The position numbers were made by a program, and so were the translations under genes. Source: Pseudaestuariivita rosea (lineage in GTDB: Bacteria > Pseudomonadota > Alphaproteobacteria > Rhodobacterales > Rhodobacteraceae). From it: 64,000 bases of DNA. The notes under the pieces were generated by a model. The model ran no database searches. It had not been told where the DNA came from and saw only the letters and a program-made list of their open reading frames with translations. Position 1 is the stretch's first letter, and each line of letters starts with the position of its first letter. The stretch is from the NCBI RefSeq assembly GCF_017592335.1, contig NZ_JACNMP010000005.1:62001-126000 (forward strand). The letters are read 5' to 3'. Below, piece by piece: positions 26,725-36,738 of this stretch.

Positions 26725-28401
26725 ATGAACCATAAATCCGATATCGAAATCGCCCGCGAGGCAAATAAAAAACCCATACAGGAGATCGGCGCGAAGCTGG
26801 GTATCGGTTCTGATGACCTGCTGCCCTATGGCCATGACAAGGCCAAGGTCAGCCAGTCGTTCATCAACTCGGTCCAGGGGCGGGAAAACGGCAAGCTGAT
26901 CCTGGTGACCGCGATCAACCCAACCCCCGCGGGTGAGGGCAAGACGACCACGACAGTCGGCCTGGGAGACGGCCTGAATGCCATCGGGAAAAAGACCGCG
27001 GTCTGTATTCGCGAAGCCTCGCTAGGACCGTGTTTCGGGATGAAGGGCGGTGCTGCTGGCGGTGGCTATGCCCAGATCATCCCCATGGAAGAGATGAACC
27101 TGCATTTCACAGGTGACTTTCATGCGATCACGGCGGCACATAATCTGCTGTCAGCCATGATCGACAATCATGTGTATTGGGGCAATGAGCTTGAAATCGA
27201 CATCCGCCGCGTCGTCTGGCGACGCGTCGTCGACATGAACGACCGCGCGTTGCGTCAGATCACGGCGTCCTTGGGTGGTGTCGCGAACGGCTTTCCGCGT
27301 GAGGCCGGCTTTGACATCACCGTTGCCTCAGAAGTGATGGCCTGCCTGTGCCTGGCCAGCGACCTGAACGATCTGCAGAAGCGTCTGGGTGATATCATTG
27401 TGGCTTATCGCCGCGACCGTTCGCCTGTTTATGCGCGCGATATCAAGGCCGACGGTGCAATGACCGTGCTGCTGAAAGACGCGATGCAGCCCAATCTGGT
27501 GCAAACACTGGAAAACAACCCGGCCTTTGTGCATGGGGGGCCCTTTGCCAACATCGCGCATGGCTGTAACTCGGTTATTGCAACGACCACGGCGCTGAAG
27601 GTCGCCGATTATGTCGTGACCGAGGCTGGTTTTGGCGCCGATCTGGGGGCCGAGAAATTCATGAACATCAAATGCCGCAAGGCCGGATTGGCACCCGATT
27701 GCGTCGTGCTGGTCGCGACCGTCCGCGCTATGAAGATGAACGGCGGTGTGGCCAAGGCCGATCTTGGCACCGAAAATGTGCAGGCTGTGCAGGATGGCTG
27801 CCCCAACCTGGGCCGTCACATCGGCAACGTCAAAAGTTTCGGTGTGCCGGTCGTTGTTGCCATCAACCACTTTGTCAGCGACACGGATGCCGAAATTCAG
27901 GCTGTCAAAGACTATGTCGAAAGCCAGGGGGCCGAGGCGATTTTGTGCAAGCACTGGGCCCACGGGTCCGAGGGCATCAAAGATCTTGCCACCCGCGTGG
28001 CCGAGATTGCCGACAGCGGCGTCAGCCAGTTTGCCCCGCTTTATCGCGATGACATGCCGCTTTTCGAAAAGATCGAAACCATCGCCAAGCGCATTTATCG
28101 CGCGGATGAGGTCCTGGCCGATCAGAAAATCCGCGACCAGCTGCGCACATGGGAAGATCAGGGCTTTGGTCATCTGCCGATCTGCATGGCGAAAACACAA
28201 TATTCCTTCAGTACCGACCCTAATTTGCGTGGCGCGCCTACAGGTCACGGCGTTCCGGTACGCGAGGTCCGTTTAAGCGCCGGGGCAGGCTTCATCGTTG
28301 TGATCTGCGGTGAGATCATGACAATGCCTGGACTTCCGCGTGTTCCATCGGCTGAACAAATCATGTTGAACGATGCAGGTCATATTGAAGGGCTGTTTTA
28401 A
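26725..28401 (+). CDS. fhs: Formate-tetrahydrofolate ligase
   Basis: Makes 10-formyl-tetrahydrofolate from formate, THF and ATP in the cytosol. The 558-residue product has the usual length, the N-terminal [23 protein letters not shown] region, the P-loop TPAGEGKT (residues 67-74), [19 protein letters not shown], and [18 protein letters not shown]. The frame is open upstream to 26656 but ATG 26725 starts the conserved protein. folD follows after three bases, forming a one-carbon operon. In roseobacters this pair is used for serine/glycine, methyl-group and formate metabolism, including carbons released from glycine betaine. The 190-base leader upstream (26535-26724) shows no recognisable riboswitch. 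Confidence 0.96.
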   Translation: MNHKSDIEIAREANKKPIQEIGAKLGIGSDDLLPYGHDKAKVSQSFINSVQGRENGKLILVTAINPTPAGEGKTTTTVGLGDGLNAIGKKTAVCIREASLGPCFGMKGGAAGGGYAQIIPMEEMNLHFTGDFHAITAAHNLLSAMIDNHVYWGNELEIDIRRVVWRRVVDMNDRALRQITASLGGVANGFPREAGFDITVASEVMACLCLASDLNDLQKRLGDIIVAYRRDRSPVYARDIKADGAMTVLLKDAMQPNLVQTLENNPAFVHGGPFANIAHGCNSVIATTTALKVADYVVTEAGFGADLGAEKFMNIKCRKAGLAPDCVVLVATVRAMKMNGGVAKADLGTENVQAVQDGCPNLGRHIGNVKSFGVPVVVAINHFVSDTDAEIQAVKDYVESQGAEAILCKHWAHGSEGIKDLATRVAEIADSGVSQFAPLYRDDMPLFEKIETIAKRIYRADEVLADQKIRDQLRTWEDQGFGHLPICMAKTQYSFSTDPNLRGAPTGHGVPVREVRLSAGAGFIVVICGEIMTMPGLPRVPSAEQIMLNDAGHIEGLF

Positions 28402-28404
28402 ACA

Positions 28405-29292
28405 ATGGCAGATATTCTGGATGGCAAGGCCTTCGCCGCAACGGTACGCGACCGGGTCGCAACCCATGTCGCGCGTCTGAAAGAGGAAAACGGGATCACA
28501 CCGGGCCTGGCCGTCGTTCTGGTCGGTGAAGACCCTGCCAGTCAGGTTTATGTCCGGTCCAAGGGCAAACAAACGGTCGAGGTCGGCATGACCTCATTCG
28601 AACATAAACTGCCCGCCGATACGTCCGAGGCTGACCTGCTGGCCCTGATTGATCAACTGAACGCGGATACTGCTGTTCACGGTATCCTTGTGCAATTACC
28701 GCTGCCGTCGCATCTGAATTCCGATCTGGTCATCAATTCCATTGATCCCGCGAAAGATGTGGATGGGTTCCATATCTCGAATGTCGGTTTGCTGGGAACG
28801 GGTCAGAAAGCCATGGTGCCCTGCACGCCGCTAGGGTGTCTGATGTTGCTGCGGGATTATCATGGCGACCTCAGCGGGATGAATGCGGTTGTCGTCGGAC
28901 GCAGCAATATCGTGGGCAAGCCGATGGCAAATCTGCTGTTGGGGGACAGCTGTACAGTGACTATCGCCCACAGCCGGACAAAAGATCTGCCGGCGGTTGT
29001 TCGTCAGGCCGATATCGTCGTGGCCGCCGTGGGCCGCCCGGAAATGGTCAGGGGCGATTGGATCAAGCCCGGCGCCACGGTCATCGATGTCGGCATCAAC
29101 CGCGTTCCGAACGGCGACAAAAGCAAATTGGTGGGCGATGTTGATTTCGCGTCAGCCAGTCAGGTCGCCGGTGCAATCACCCCGGTGCCTGGTGGGGTCG
29201 GACCGATGACGATTGCCTGTCTTCTGGCCAACACGGTCACCGCCTGCTGCCGTGCCAATGGGTTGGGCGAACCGACGGACCTGACAGTCTGA
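28405..29292 (+). CDS. folD: Bifunctional methylenetetrahydrofolate dehydrogenase/cyclohydrolase
   Basis: Interconverts 5,10-methylene-THF and 10-formyl-THF using NADP. The 295-residue protein has the signature blocks [19 protein letters not shown] with the catalytic Tyr and Lys, [26 protein letters not shown], the Rossmann motif [18 protein letters not shown] and [12 protein letters not shown]. It sits three bases after fhs and would feed or drain its product. It converges with choV with only six bases between the stops. Confidence 0.97.
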   Translation: MADILDGKAFAATVRDRVATHVARLKEENGITPGLAVVLVGEDPASQVYVRSKGKQTVEVGMTSFEHKLPADTSEADLLALIDQLNADTAVHGILVQLPLPSHLNSDLVINSIDPAKDVDGFHISNVGLLGTGQKAMVPCTPLGCLMLLRDYHGDLSGMNAVVVGRSNIVGKPMANLLLGDSCTVTIAHSRTKDLPAVVRQADIVVAAVGRPEMVRGDWIKPGATVIDVGINRVPNGDKSKLVGDVDFASASQVAGAITPVPGGVGPMTIACLLANTVTACCRANGLGEPTDLTV

Positions 29293-29298
29293 TCGACA

Positions 29299-30309
29299 TC
29301 AGGACAGTCGCGAAAAAACATCACCGGGCTTTATGTAACCGATGGTCTGATCGCCTTTAATGACGGCCAGAGGATGCGGATCGTCTGACAGCAGTGTCAT
29401 GACTGTTTTCAAACCCGTGTCCCAATCAACAGTCCGATCCGTCTGCACGACATCCTGCACCATCACATCATGGGCCAGCAGCACCTCAAGAGGGTTCATA
29501 TGTGCCACGAAATCCGCAACATAGTCATTGGCCGGGGCCGAATAGATCTGTTGCGGCGTGCCGCATTGCACAATGCGCCCGCCATCCATGATCGCGATCC
29601 GATCCCCGATCTTAAAGGCCTCATCCAGATCATGGCTGACGAAAATGATGGTCTTGCCAAGCCGTGATTGCAGATCCAGCAGTTCATCCTGCAGCCGCGT
29701 GCGGATCAGCGGATCAAGCGCGGAAAAGGGTTCGTCCATCAGCAAAATCGGTGCCTCGGTCGCGAAAGCGCGGGCCAACCCCACCCGTTGCTGCATCCCA
29801 CCCGACAGTTCGCCAACCTTTCGGTCCGCCCAGTCTGACAGACACACGATTTCCAGATGTTCCAGAACTTTCCGGTGTCTTTGCGCCTTGGGCATCCCGC
29901 CCAGTTCCAGCCCCAGCCCCACATTTTCGGCAACTGTGCGCCAGGGCAGCAGGCCAAACTGCTGAAATACCATGGAAATCTGTCGCAACCGTATATCACG
30001 CAGTGTCTTTTTGTCGGCTTCGGTGACATTGACCTTTTCGCCGTCGCGATCCACATAGACGGCACCGCGCACAACCGGGTTCAGGCCGTTTACAGCGCGC
30101 AACAGGGTCGACTTACCTGACCCCGACAACCCCATCAGCACCAGAATCTCGCCGTCACCGACCTCAAGCGAACAGTCATGAACACCCAGAATCTGTCCTG
30201 TTTTCTGTTCAATGTCGGTGCGTGTTTCCCCACTGTCCATCAACGGCAGGGCGCGCGCGGGCCGATTGCCGAAAACGATCGAAACGCCGTCAAAGATTAC
30301 TGCGCTCAT
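29299..30309 (-). CDS. choV: Choline ABC transporter ATP-binding protein
   Basis: A 336-residue ATPase of the glycine betaine/choline (OpuA/ProV) family. It has the longer N-terminal extension of ProV-type proteins, Walker A GLSGSGKST, Q-loop FQQFGLLPWRTVAENVG, signature LSGGMQQRVGLARA, Walker B ILLMDEPFSALDP and the H-loop SHDLDEA. The C-terminal part is a shortened regulatory region (VMTLLSDDPHPLAVIKGD). It overlaps choW by four bases. Naming as choline-specific follows from the partner choX and the divergent bet genes, matching the choXWV operon of Sinorhizobium meliloti. Confidence 0.9.
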   Translation of the reverse strand: MSAVIFDGVSIVFGNRPARALPLMDSGETRTDIEQKTGQILGVHDCSLEVGDGEILVLMGLSGSGKSTLLRAVNGLNPVVRGAVYVDRDGEKVNVTEADKKTLRDIRLRQISMVFQQFGLLPWRTVAENVGLGLELGGMPKAQRHRKVLEHLEIVCLSDWADRKVGELSGGMQQRVGLARAFATEAPILLMDEPFSALDPLIRTRLQDELLDLQSRLGKTIIFVSHDLDEAFKIGDRIAIMDGGRIVQCGTPQQIYSAPANDYVADFVAHMNPLEVLLAHDVMVQDVVQTDRTVDWDTGLKTVMTLLSDDPHPLAVIKGDQTIGYIKPGDVFSRLS

Positions 30310-31136
30310 CTCGTGCTCCTTAACATGCGGTCCAGCACGATGGCGATCACAACGATCACAAAGCCGCTTTCAAATCCAAGGGCGGTGTTGACCTGGCTTA
30401 GGGCACGCACCACCGGCACGCCCAGCCCGTCGGCCCCCACCAGTGCGGCGATCACTACCATCGACAGTGATAGCATGATGGTCTGGTTCAGCCCCGTCAT
30501 GATTTGCGGTTGTGCATAGGGCAATTCGACCTTCCACAGCTTTTGCGACGGCGTCGCGCCAAAAGCATCGGCTGCTTCCAAAAGGGCTTTGGGGGTCGAG
30601 GTCACCCCAAGATGGGTCAATCGGATCGGTGCAGGCAGAACGAAAATCACCGTGGCGATCAGACCAGGCACCATGCCGATCCCAAAGAAAACGATGGCCG
30701 GGATCAGATAAACAAAGGTTGGCAGGGTCTGCATCAGATCCAGTACCGGGGCCACAAAGCGGTAAAGATGCGGGCGATGGGCCAGGGCAATGCCGATGGG
30801 CACGCCAAGCCCCATGCAAACCACGCAGGCCGACAACACCAGTGCTAGGCTTTCGGTCGTTTCTTCCCAGTACCCCTGATTGACGATGAACAACAGGCCC
30901 AGAACAACGCCCAGCACGATCCAGATATTTCGTTGCAACGCCCAGGTGATAGCGGCAAAAATCGCAATGATCACAAGTGGATGCGGCGTTTGTAGGCACC
31001 ATAAAATCGCGTCGATCATCGTCTCAAGAACATCTGACAGGATATCAAAGAACCATGCGCCGTGGGTCTGAAGCCAGTCAAACAGTTGCGCGGCCCATCG
31101 GCCCACGGGAATTTTGTGATCAGTCAATATGTCCAT
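30306..31136 (-). CDS. choW: Choline ABC transporter permease
   Basis: A 276-residue inner membrane permease of the ProW/OpuAB type with about six to seven membrane helices (for example PHPLVIIAIFAAITWAL, IWIVLGVVLGLLFIV, SLALVLSACVVCMGLGVPIG). The EAA-type loop for ATPase contact is EAADAFGATPSQKLWKVELP. The frame is open to a TTG at 31172, but ATG 31136 (MDILTDHKIPVGRW) matches the usual N-terminus. It overlaps choV by four bases; a hairpin lies between choX and this gene. Confidence 0.88.
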   Translation of the reverse strand: MDILTDHKIPVGRWAAQLFDWLQTHGAWFFDILSDVLETMIDAILWCLQTPHPLVIIAIFAAITWALQRNIWIVLGVVLGLLFIVNQGYWEETTESLALVLSACVVCMGLGVPIGIALAHRPHLYRFVAPVLDLMQTLPTFVYLIPAIVFFGIGMVPGLIATVIFVLPAPIRLTHLGVTSTPKALLEAADAFGATPSQKLWKVELPYAQPQIMTGLNQTIMLSLSMVVIAALVGADGLGVPVVRALSQVNTALGFESGFVIVVIAIVLDRMLRSTR

Positions 31137-31150
31137 GAAAACAGGGATAG

Positions 31151-31170
31151 GCCCCGGGTCGCCCCGGGGC
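31151..31170 (-). promoter_or_regulatory. Intercistronic hairpin between choX and choW
   Basis: On the - strand, GCCCCGG and CCGGGGC form a perfect 7-bp GC stem with a 6-base loop, eight bases after the choX stop, with no T-run. Such hairpins often stabilise the upstream binding-protein message. That function is inferred. Confidence 0.5.
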
Positions 31171-31177
31171 AATGGCC

Positions 31178-32101
31178 TTAGATACCAAGGGCCGTTTTGA
31201 CCGCCGCAATAGCATCACCGCCATCCCGCGTTGTCACGCCATCCAGCCAGGGCATGAAGGCATCCGGGTTTGCTTGCAGCCAGTTGGTGGCGGCATCCGA
31301 TGGCTCGGCGCCATCGTTCAGAATGGCCCCCATGATTTCATTTTCCATTGCAAGCGAAAACTCCAGGTTTTGCAGCAGTTGACCGACATTTTCGCACTCA
31401 CTGACAAAACCCGCGCGCGTGTTCGTGTAAACCGTCGCACCCCCCAGATTGGGACCAAAGAAATCATCGCCACCTGTCAGATAGGACATCTCAAAATTGG
31501 AATTCATAGGGTGCGGCTCCCATCCCAGAAAAACAATTGGTTCGCCCCGGCGATTGGCGCGCGCAACCTGCGCCAGCATCCCCTGTTCCGAACTTTCAGC
31601 GACCTCAAATTCGCCCAACCCAAAGGCATTGTCGTCGATCATCGACTGGATCAGCCTGTTGCCATCATTGCCGGGTTCAATGCCGTAGATCTTGCCGTCA
31701 AGCGCATCCTGCTGTGCCGCAATATCAGCGAAATCCTGAAGGCCCATATCGGCGGCAATCTTGTTCACGGCCAACGTATATTTTGCACCCTCAAGATTGG
31801 CGCGGACCGTATCAACGGTGCCTGCCTCACGATAGGGGGCGATGTCGCCTTCCATGGTGGGCATCCAGTTGCCCAGAAAGATGTCAATGTCACCTGCGGC
31901 CAGTGACGTATAGGTCACGGGAACCGAAAGGATCTTGATGTCGGTTTCATATCCCAGGGCCTCCAGAACCACGGTCGTCGCCGCTGTCGTCGCGGTGATA
32001 TCGGTCCAACCAACGTCAGAAAACGTAACCCTGTCGCAATTTGCCAAAGCTGGCGTGGCCATCAGGACCGCCAGTGCCGAAAGTGTTGCTTTTATTTTCA
32101 T
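31178..32101 (-). CDS. choX: Choline ABC transporter periplasmic binding protein
   Basis: A 307-residue OpuAC-family binding protein with a signal peptide (KIKATLSALAVLMATPALA, cleavage near residue 20). The mature N-terminus NCDRVTFSDVGWTDITATTA and IFLGNWMPTMEGDI carry aromatic residues of the type that cage the trimethylammonium group in ChoX. It delivers choline to ChoWV. It is divergent from betI, so uptake and oxidation genes share one control region of 89 bases with a palindrome. Confidence 0.9.
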   Translation of the reverse strand: MKIKATLSALAVLMATPALANCDRVTFSDVGWTDITATTAATTVVLEALGYETDIKILSVPVTYTSLAAGDIDIFLGNWMPTMEGDIAPYREAGTVDTVRANLEGAKYTLAVNKIAADMGLQDFADIAAQQDALDGKIYGIEPGNDGNRLIQSMIDDNAFGLGEFEVAESSEQGMLAQVARANRRGEPIVFLGWEPHPMNSNFEMSYLTGGDDFFGPNLGGATVYTNTRAGFVSECENVGQLLQNLEFSLAMENEIMGAILNDGAEPSDAATNWLQANPDAFMPWLDGVTTRDGGDAIAAVKTALGI

Positions 32102-32136
32102 GTATCTCCCTCACTCATTCAACTTGCGTTTTGTTG

Positions 32137-32150
32137 ATTGACCAGTCAAT
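32137..32150. promoter_or_regulatory. Candidate BetI operator between choX and betI
   Basis: ATTGACCAGTCAAT is a perfect palindrome (6-bp arms, 2-base centre) in the AT-rich divergent region, 36 bases from the choX start and 41 from the betI start. BetI represses bet genes by binding a dyad in the divergent promoter and is released by choline. The assignment to BetI is inferred from position. Confidence 0.6.
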
Positions 32151-32190
32151 TAAAAACAAACTCAATCATTTGATGGCGACAGGATATAAA

Positions 32191-32778
32191 ATGCCCAAAG
32201 TCGGAATGGAACCCGTCCGCCGCAACGCCTTGTTGGACGCCACTATAGCGGAAATCGGGGCAAGCGGTACTCTTGATGTCACCGTGTCCCAGATTGCCCG
32301 CCGCGCAGGCGTGTCATCGGGTCTGGCGCATCATTATCTGGGCGGGAAAGAGGATATGTTCATCGCCGCCATGCGCCATATCCTGACGCTCTACAGCATT
32401 GAAATCCGTAAATCTCTTGCGGGTGCAGCGGGGTCAAGACAACGGCTTGAGGCGATTGTTCACACCAGCTTTGCTCAGATACATTTTCAGCCAGAAATGA
32501 TTTCGGCCTGGTTGAATTTTTACGTCATGGCCCAACGGTTGCCCGCGGCGCAGCGGTTGCTGCACGTCTATCGCCGCCGCCTGCGGTCAAACCTGATCCA
32601 TGCGCTGCGCCCGATGACCGACCGCCCCGATAGGGTCGCTGACACCCTTGCTGCGCTGATTGACGGATTATACCTGCGCCAGGCCTTGAACGACACGTCG
32701 GTCCCCGCGAAAGAGGCCACAGCCCGGATCATGGCCGCCGCCGATGATCTGATCAACAGCAAAGGGGCCAGATCATGA
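32191..32778 (+). CDS. betI: TetR-family choline-responsive repressor BetI
   Basis: A 195-residue TetR-type regulator. The N-terminal helix-turn-helix is [26 protein letters not shown], identical in layout to BetI of E. coli and Sinorhizobium. The ligand domain has [18 protein letters not shown] and the typical [17 protein letters not shown] 32191 has AGGA at six bases; ATG 32173 is the alternative. It overlaps betB by four bases. It should repress betIBA, and probably choXWV, in the absence of choline. Confidence 0.93.
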   Translation: MPKVGMEPVRRNALLDATIAEIGASGTLDVTVSQIARRAGVSSGLAHHYLGGKEDMFIAAMRHILTLYSIEIRKSLAGAAGSRQRLEAIVHTSFAQIHFQPEMISAWLNFYVMAQRLPAAQRLLHVYRRRLRSNLIHALRPMTDRPDRVADTLAALIDGLYLRQALNDTSVPAKEATARIMAAADDLINSKGARS

Positions 32779-34229
32779 CAAAGCTGCAACCCCAGGCCAG
32801 CCATTTCATCGCAGGCGTTTATACTGAGGATACGCAGGGCGATCCGCTGCCCGTCATCTATCCTGCCACGGGTCAGGTGATTGCCGAACTGCATCAGGCG
32901 ACGCCCGCGATTATCGAACAGGCCATCAGCTCTGCACAAACAGCGCAGGTCGAATGGGCGGCGATGTCTGGGACAGAACGGGGCCGCATCCTGCGACGGG
33001 CCGCTGACATCATCCGCGACCGCAACCAGGATCTGTCGGTTCTTGAAACCTATGACACCGGAAAACCCTTGTCAGAAACCCTGGTCGCCGACGCCACCAG
33101 CGGCGCGGACGCCTTGGAATACTTCGGCGGTCTGGCGGCCTCGCTGACCGGCGAACACATCCAGCTTGGACAGGATTGGGTCTATACCCGGCGTGAACCG
33201 CTTGGGGTATGTGTGGGGATCGGGGCCTGGAATTATCCCACCCAGATCGCCTGTTGGAAGGCCGCGCCAGCACTGGCCTGCGGCAATGCGATGATCTTTA
33301 AACCGTCCGAGGTCACGCCGCTTGGCGCGTTGAAAATCGCTGAGATTCTGTGTCAGGCGGGGCTGCCTGCGGGTCTTTTCAATGTTCTGCAGGGCGGCGG
33401 ATCGGTCGGGGCTGCGATGATTGCAGATGCCCGCATCGACAAGGTGTCGCTGACAGGATCAGTGCCGACAGGGCGCAAGGTCTACGCCGCCGCCGCGCAG
33501 GGCCTAAAGCACGTCACGATGGAGCTTGGCGGCAAATCCCCCCTGATCATCTTTGAAGATGCCGACCTGGAAAATGCCGTCAGCGGCGCCATTCTGGCGA
33601 ACTTCTATTCCTCGGGTCAGGTCTGTTCCAACGGCACCCGCGTTTTTGTCCAAAACGGCATCAAGGACAGGTTCCTGACCCGCCTGACCGAAAGGTTGCA
33701 CGACTGCGTCATCGGCGACCCGCAGGATATGGCGACGACCTTCGGTCCGATGACCAGCGAAACCCAACTGCAGATCACGCTTGACTACATCGCCAAAGGT
33801 CGGGCCGAGGGCGCGCGACTGATCCACGGCGGTAACCGTCTGGATCAAAAGGGGTTTTACATCGAACCCACCGTCTTTGCGGACGTCACAGACGACATGA
33901 CAATCGCGCGTGATGAAATATTCGGCCCCGTCATGGCCGTTCTGGATTTTCAGACCGAAGATGATGTGATCGCCCGCGCCAATGCGACTGATTTCGGTTT
34001 GTCCGCCGGTGTCTTCACCCGTGATCTGACGCGCGCGCACCGTGTGATCGGCCAGATCCAGGCGGGGACGTGTTTTATAAATTCATACAACGATGCCCCG
34101 GTCGAGGCCCCCTTTGGCGGCATGAAACTGTCAGGCGTCGGTCGTGAAAACTCGAAAGAGGCCATCAATCACTACAGCCAGCTGAAATCCGTCTATGTCC
34201 GCATGGGCGATGTCGAGGCACCCTATTGA
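32775..34229 (+). CDS. betB: Betaine aldehyde dehydrogenase
   Basis: Oxidises betaine aldehyde to glycine betaine with NAD(P). The 484-residue ALDH has [24 protein letters not shown], the cofactor-loop region [12 protein letters not shown], the general-base Glu in [12 protein letters not shown], and the nucleophile Cys in [14 protein letters not shown]. The C-terminal [23 protein letters not shown] is BetB-typical. It lies between betI and betA, with ATGA overlaps on both sides. Confidence 0.94.
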   Translation: MTKLQPQASHFIAGVYTEDTQGDPLPVIYPATGQVIAELHQATPAIIEQAISSAQTAQVEWAAMSGTERGRILRRAADIIRDRNQDLSVLETYDTGKPLSETLVADATSGADALEYFGGLAASLTGEHIQLGQDWVYTRREPLGVCVGIGAWNYPTQIACWKAAPALACGNAMIFKPSEVTPLGALKIAEILCQAGLPAGLFNVLQGGGSVGAAMIADARIDKVSLTGSVPTGRKVYAAAAQGLKHVTMELGGKSPLIIFEDADLENAVSGAILANFYSSGQVCSNGTRVFVQNGIKDRFLTRLTERLHDCVIGDPQDMATTFGPMTSETQLQITLDYIAKGRAEGARLIHGGNRLDQKGFYIEPTVFADVTDDMTIARDEIFGPVMAVLDFQTEDDVIARANATDFGLSAGVFTRDLTRAHRVIGQIQAGTCFINSYNDAPVEAPFGGMKLSGVGRENSKEAINHYSQLKSVYVRMGDVEAPY

Positions 34230-35875
34230 TGCAGGCCGATTTCGTCATCGTCGGCGCAGGCAGTGCCGGATGCGCGATGGCCTATCGCCTGTCTGAGGCG
34301 GGTGCGTCTGTTCTGGTCATCGAATACGGCGGCAGCGACGCAGGCCCCTTCATTCAGATGCCCGCCGCGCTGTCTTTTCCGATGAATATGGCGACCTATG
34401 ACTGGGGGTTTTCAACGCAACCCGAACCCCATCTGGGCGGGCGGCGTCTGGCCACCCCACGTGGCAAGGTCATCGGTGGATCGTCCAGCATCAACGGCAT
34501 GGTCTACGTGCGCGGACATGCGCGCGATTTTGACCATTGGCGCGACAGCGGGGCCGACGGCTGGGCCTACACCGACGTGCTGCCATACTTCAAGCGCATG
34601 GAAAACGCCGCTGCCGGTGACCCAGACTGGCGCGGCAAAACCGGCCCCCTGCACGTGCAGCGCGGCCCGCGCATGAACCCCCTGTTTCATGCCTTTGTCG
34701 AAGCGGGGCGGCAGGCCGGATATGAGCTGACGGATGACTACAACGGTCACAAGCAGGAAGGCTTCGGTGCGATGGAACAGACCATCCATCAGGGGCGGCG
34801 CTGGTCGGCGGCCAATGCCTATCTGCGACCTGCGCTGAAGCGCGATAACTGCGACCTGATCCGCGGGCTGGCCTGCAAAATCGTCATCGAAAACGGCCGC
34901 GCCACGGGGGTTGAGGTCATGCGCGGTACCACCCGTCAGATCATCCACGCCCGGCGCGAGGTGATCATCGCCGCATCGGCCATCAACTCACCCAAGCTGC
35001 TGATGCTATCGGGGATCGGCCCGGCGCAGCACCTGACCGATCACGGCATTCCAGTTGTGGCTGATCGTCCGGGCGTCGGTCAAAACCTGCAAGACCATCT
35101 GGAGCTATACATCCAAATGGCCTCACAACTGCCTGTAACCCTTTATAAATACTGGAATTATATCAGTAAGGCGCTGATCGGTGCGCAGTGGCTGTTTACA
35201 AAGACGGGGCTTGGCGCCTCGAACCAATTCGAAAGCACGGGCTTCATCAGATCCCGCGCCGGTGTCGAATACCCCGACATCCAGTATCACTTTCTGCCGC
35301 TTGCCGTCCGCTACGACGGCGCGCTTGCTGCGAAACAACACGGATTTCAGGCGCATGTCGGCCCGATGCGGTCCGCGTCACGTGGCGCTATTACGCTGAC
35401 CAGCGCAAACCCCTTCGATCCCCCCGATATCCTGTTCAACTACATGAGCACTGCAGAAGACTGGCGTGATTTTCGCACCTGCATCCGACTGACCCGCGAA
35501 ATCTTTGCGCAAGATGCCTTCAAACCCTTTGTGCGGCACGAAATTCAGCCCGGCGCGCATCTGCAAATGGATGAAGACCTGGATGGTTTTATCCGCGATC
35601 ACGTCGAAAGCGCCTATCACCCCTGCGGCACCTGCAAAATGGGGGCGAAAGACGATCCGATGGCCGTTGTTGATCCCGAAACCCGTGTGATCGGCGTTGA
35701 TGGCCTGCGCGTTGCCGACAGTTCGATCTTTCCACGGATCACAAACGGCAATCTGAACGGTCCCAGCATCATGACCGGCGAAAAAGCCAGTGATCATATT
35801 CTGGGCAAAACGCCCTTGGCCGCGATGAATATGCAGCCGTGGGTGCATCCAGACTGGAAAACCGCGCAACGGTAA
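34229..35875 (+). CDS. betA: Choline dehydrogenase
   Basis: A 548-residue GMC-family flavoprotein that oxidises choline to betaine aldehyde, usually membrane-associated and linked to the respiratory chain. The FAD-binding motif [20 protein letters not shown] is at residues 6-25, followed by the GMC signatures [29 protein letters not shown] and [17 protein letters not shown], and the C-terminal active-site block [10 protein letters not shown] with [19 protein letters not shown] 34229 overlaps the betB stop; an in-frame TTG precedes it by one codon. Confidence 0.95.
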   Translation: MQADFVIVGAGSAGCAMAYRLSEAGASVLVIEYGGSDAGPFIQMPAALSFPMNMATYDWGFSTQPEPHLGGRRLATPRGKVIGGSSSINGMVYVRGHARDFDHWRDSGADGWAYTDVLPYFKRMENAAAGDPDWRGKTGPLHVQRGPRMNPLFHAFVEAGRQAGYELTDDYNGHKQEGFGAMEQTIHQGRRWSAANAYLRPALKRDNCDLIRGLACKIVIENGRATGVEVMRGTTRQIIHARREVIIAASAINSPKLLMLSGIGPAQHLTDHGIPVVADRPGVGQNLQDHLELYIQMASQLPVTLYKYWNYISKALIGAQWLFTKTGLGASNQFESTGFIRSRAGVEYPDIQYHFLPLAVRYDGALAAKQHGFQAHVGPMRSASRGAITLTSANPFDPPDILFNYMSTAEDWRDFRTCIRLTREIFAQDAFKPFVRHEIQPGAHLQMDEDLDGFIRDHVESAYHPCGTCKMGAKDDPMAVVDPETRVIGVDGLRVADSSIFPRITNGNLNGPSIMTGEKASDHILGKTPLAAMNMQPWVHPDWKTAQR

Positions 35876-35942
35876 ACACGCCGCCCGTTGACGAAGTCCG
35901 CCCGCAGATCATCTTTAATATAAACCGGTCGGGGATGATCAC

Positions 35943-36707
35943 ATGCGGATAACAGCTGCGGCGGCTTTTCTGGGTCTTGCGTCACCGGCGCTGGCTTTGG
36001 ACCTTCAATTGCTTGAAACCTATACGCTGAACCGCCCGGCCAGTCTGGATTATGATCCGACCTTCTGCGGTCTTTGGATCGCGAACGAAGGCCCCGAGGC
36101 TATTCTGGTCACGCTCGACGGGTCCGAATTGCGGCGCATCCGGTCGGATATGTCACGGATCAAGGCCATTTCATTGGAGGACGACCACCTGATCGTGTCC
36201 GACGGGGCAGGGATGTTTCAAAGGCTGTCCAAGAACGGCGACGCCCTTAGCCCGCCCTTCCGCATATCGTCAGGGTGGGCCGATACCGAAGGCATCACCA
36301 TCGACGCCGACGGCACCCTGATCACGGTCGAAGACGACCCCGAATACCTCAGCTGGATATCGCCCGACGGGCAAATTCTGCGCCGGATTGACACCATGAC
36401 GCTCGACCCACCCCTCAGCGAGGCCCAGGGGATCGCCCGCGATCCCCGCACCGGCCATCTGCTGATCGTTGACGATTTCGAAGGCACCAACAGCCTTTAT
36501 GAATTCGACGCCCAGGGCAATCTGCTGGCCACCGAATCCCTGGTGCCCTACGGCCTTGACCCCGAAGGCATTGCCATCCGCCCCGGATCAAACGAACTGT
36601 TCATCGCCTTCGACAGCGGCGCACTGATCGCCAGTTTCAGCTATACGCCGACTCTGCCCGAAGGCTCTGACCCCTTGCCGCCCGGCGCCGATTGTATGAT
36701 GTTCTAA
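35943..36707 (+). CDS. Exported beta-propeller protein (SdiA-regulated/esterase-like phytase type)
   Basis: A 254-residue protein with a short signal peptide (ITAAAAFLGLASPALA, residues 3-18). The mature part consists of repeated beta-strand blocks with the pattern GLWIANEGPEAILVTLDGSELRRI, DTEGITIDADGTLITVEDDPEY, EAQGIARDPRTGHLLIVDD and DPEGIAIRPGSNELFIAFDSG. This is the propeller pattern of SdiA-regulated and 'esterase-like activity of phytase' domains, with many acidic residues that may bind calcium. No enzymatic role can be assigned. It follows betA by 67 bases and may be read from the same transcript. The C-terminal Cys is unpaired apart from one near residue 42. Confidence 0.72.
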   Translation: MRITAAAAFLGLASPALALDLQLLETYTLNRPASLDYDPTFCGLWIANEGPEAILVTLDGSELRRIRSDMSRIKAISLEDDHLIVSDGAGMFQRLSKNGDALSPPFRISSGWADTEGITIDADGTLITVEDDPEYLSWISPDGQILRRIDTMTLDPPLSEAQGIARDPRTGHLLIVDDFEGTNSLYEFDAQGNLLATESLVPYGLDPEGIAIRPGSNELFIAFDSGALIASFSYTPTLPEGSDPLPPGADCMMF

Positions 36708-36738
36708 CGATTACGCCTGTCCAGGGGGATCGTTCAGA

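Noticed and set aside
27328-28248. 306-codon - strand frame opposite fhs
   Set aside because: Shadow frame; fhs on the + strand carries all catalytic motifs.
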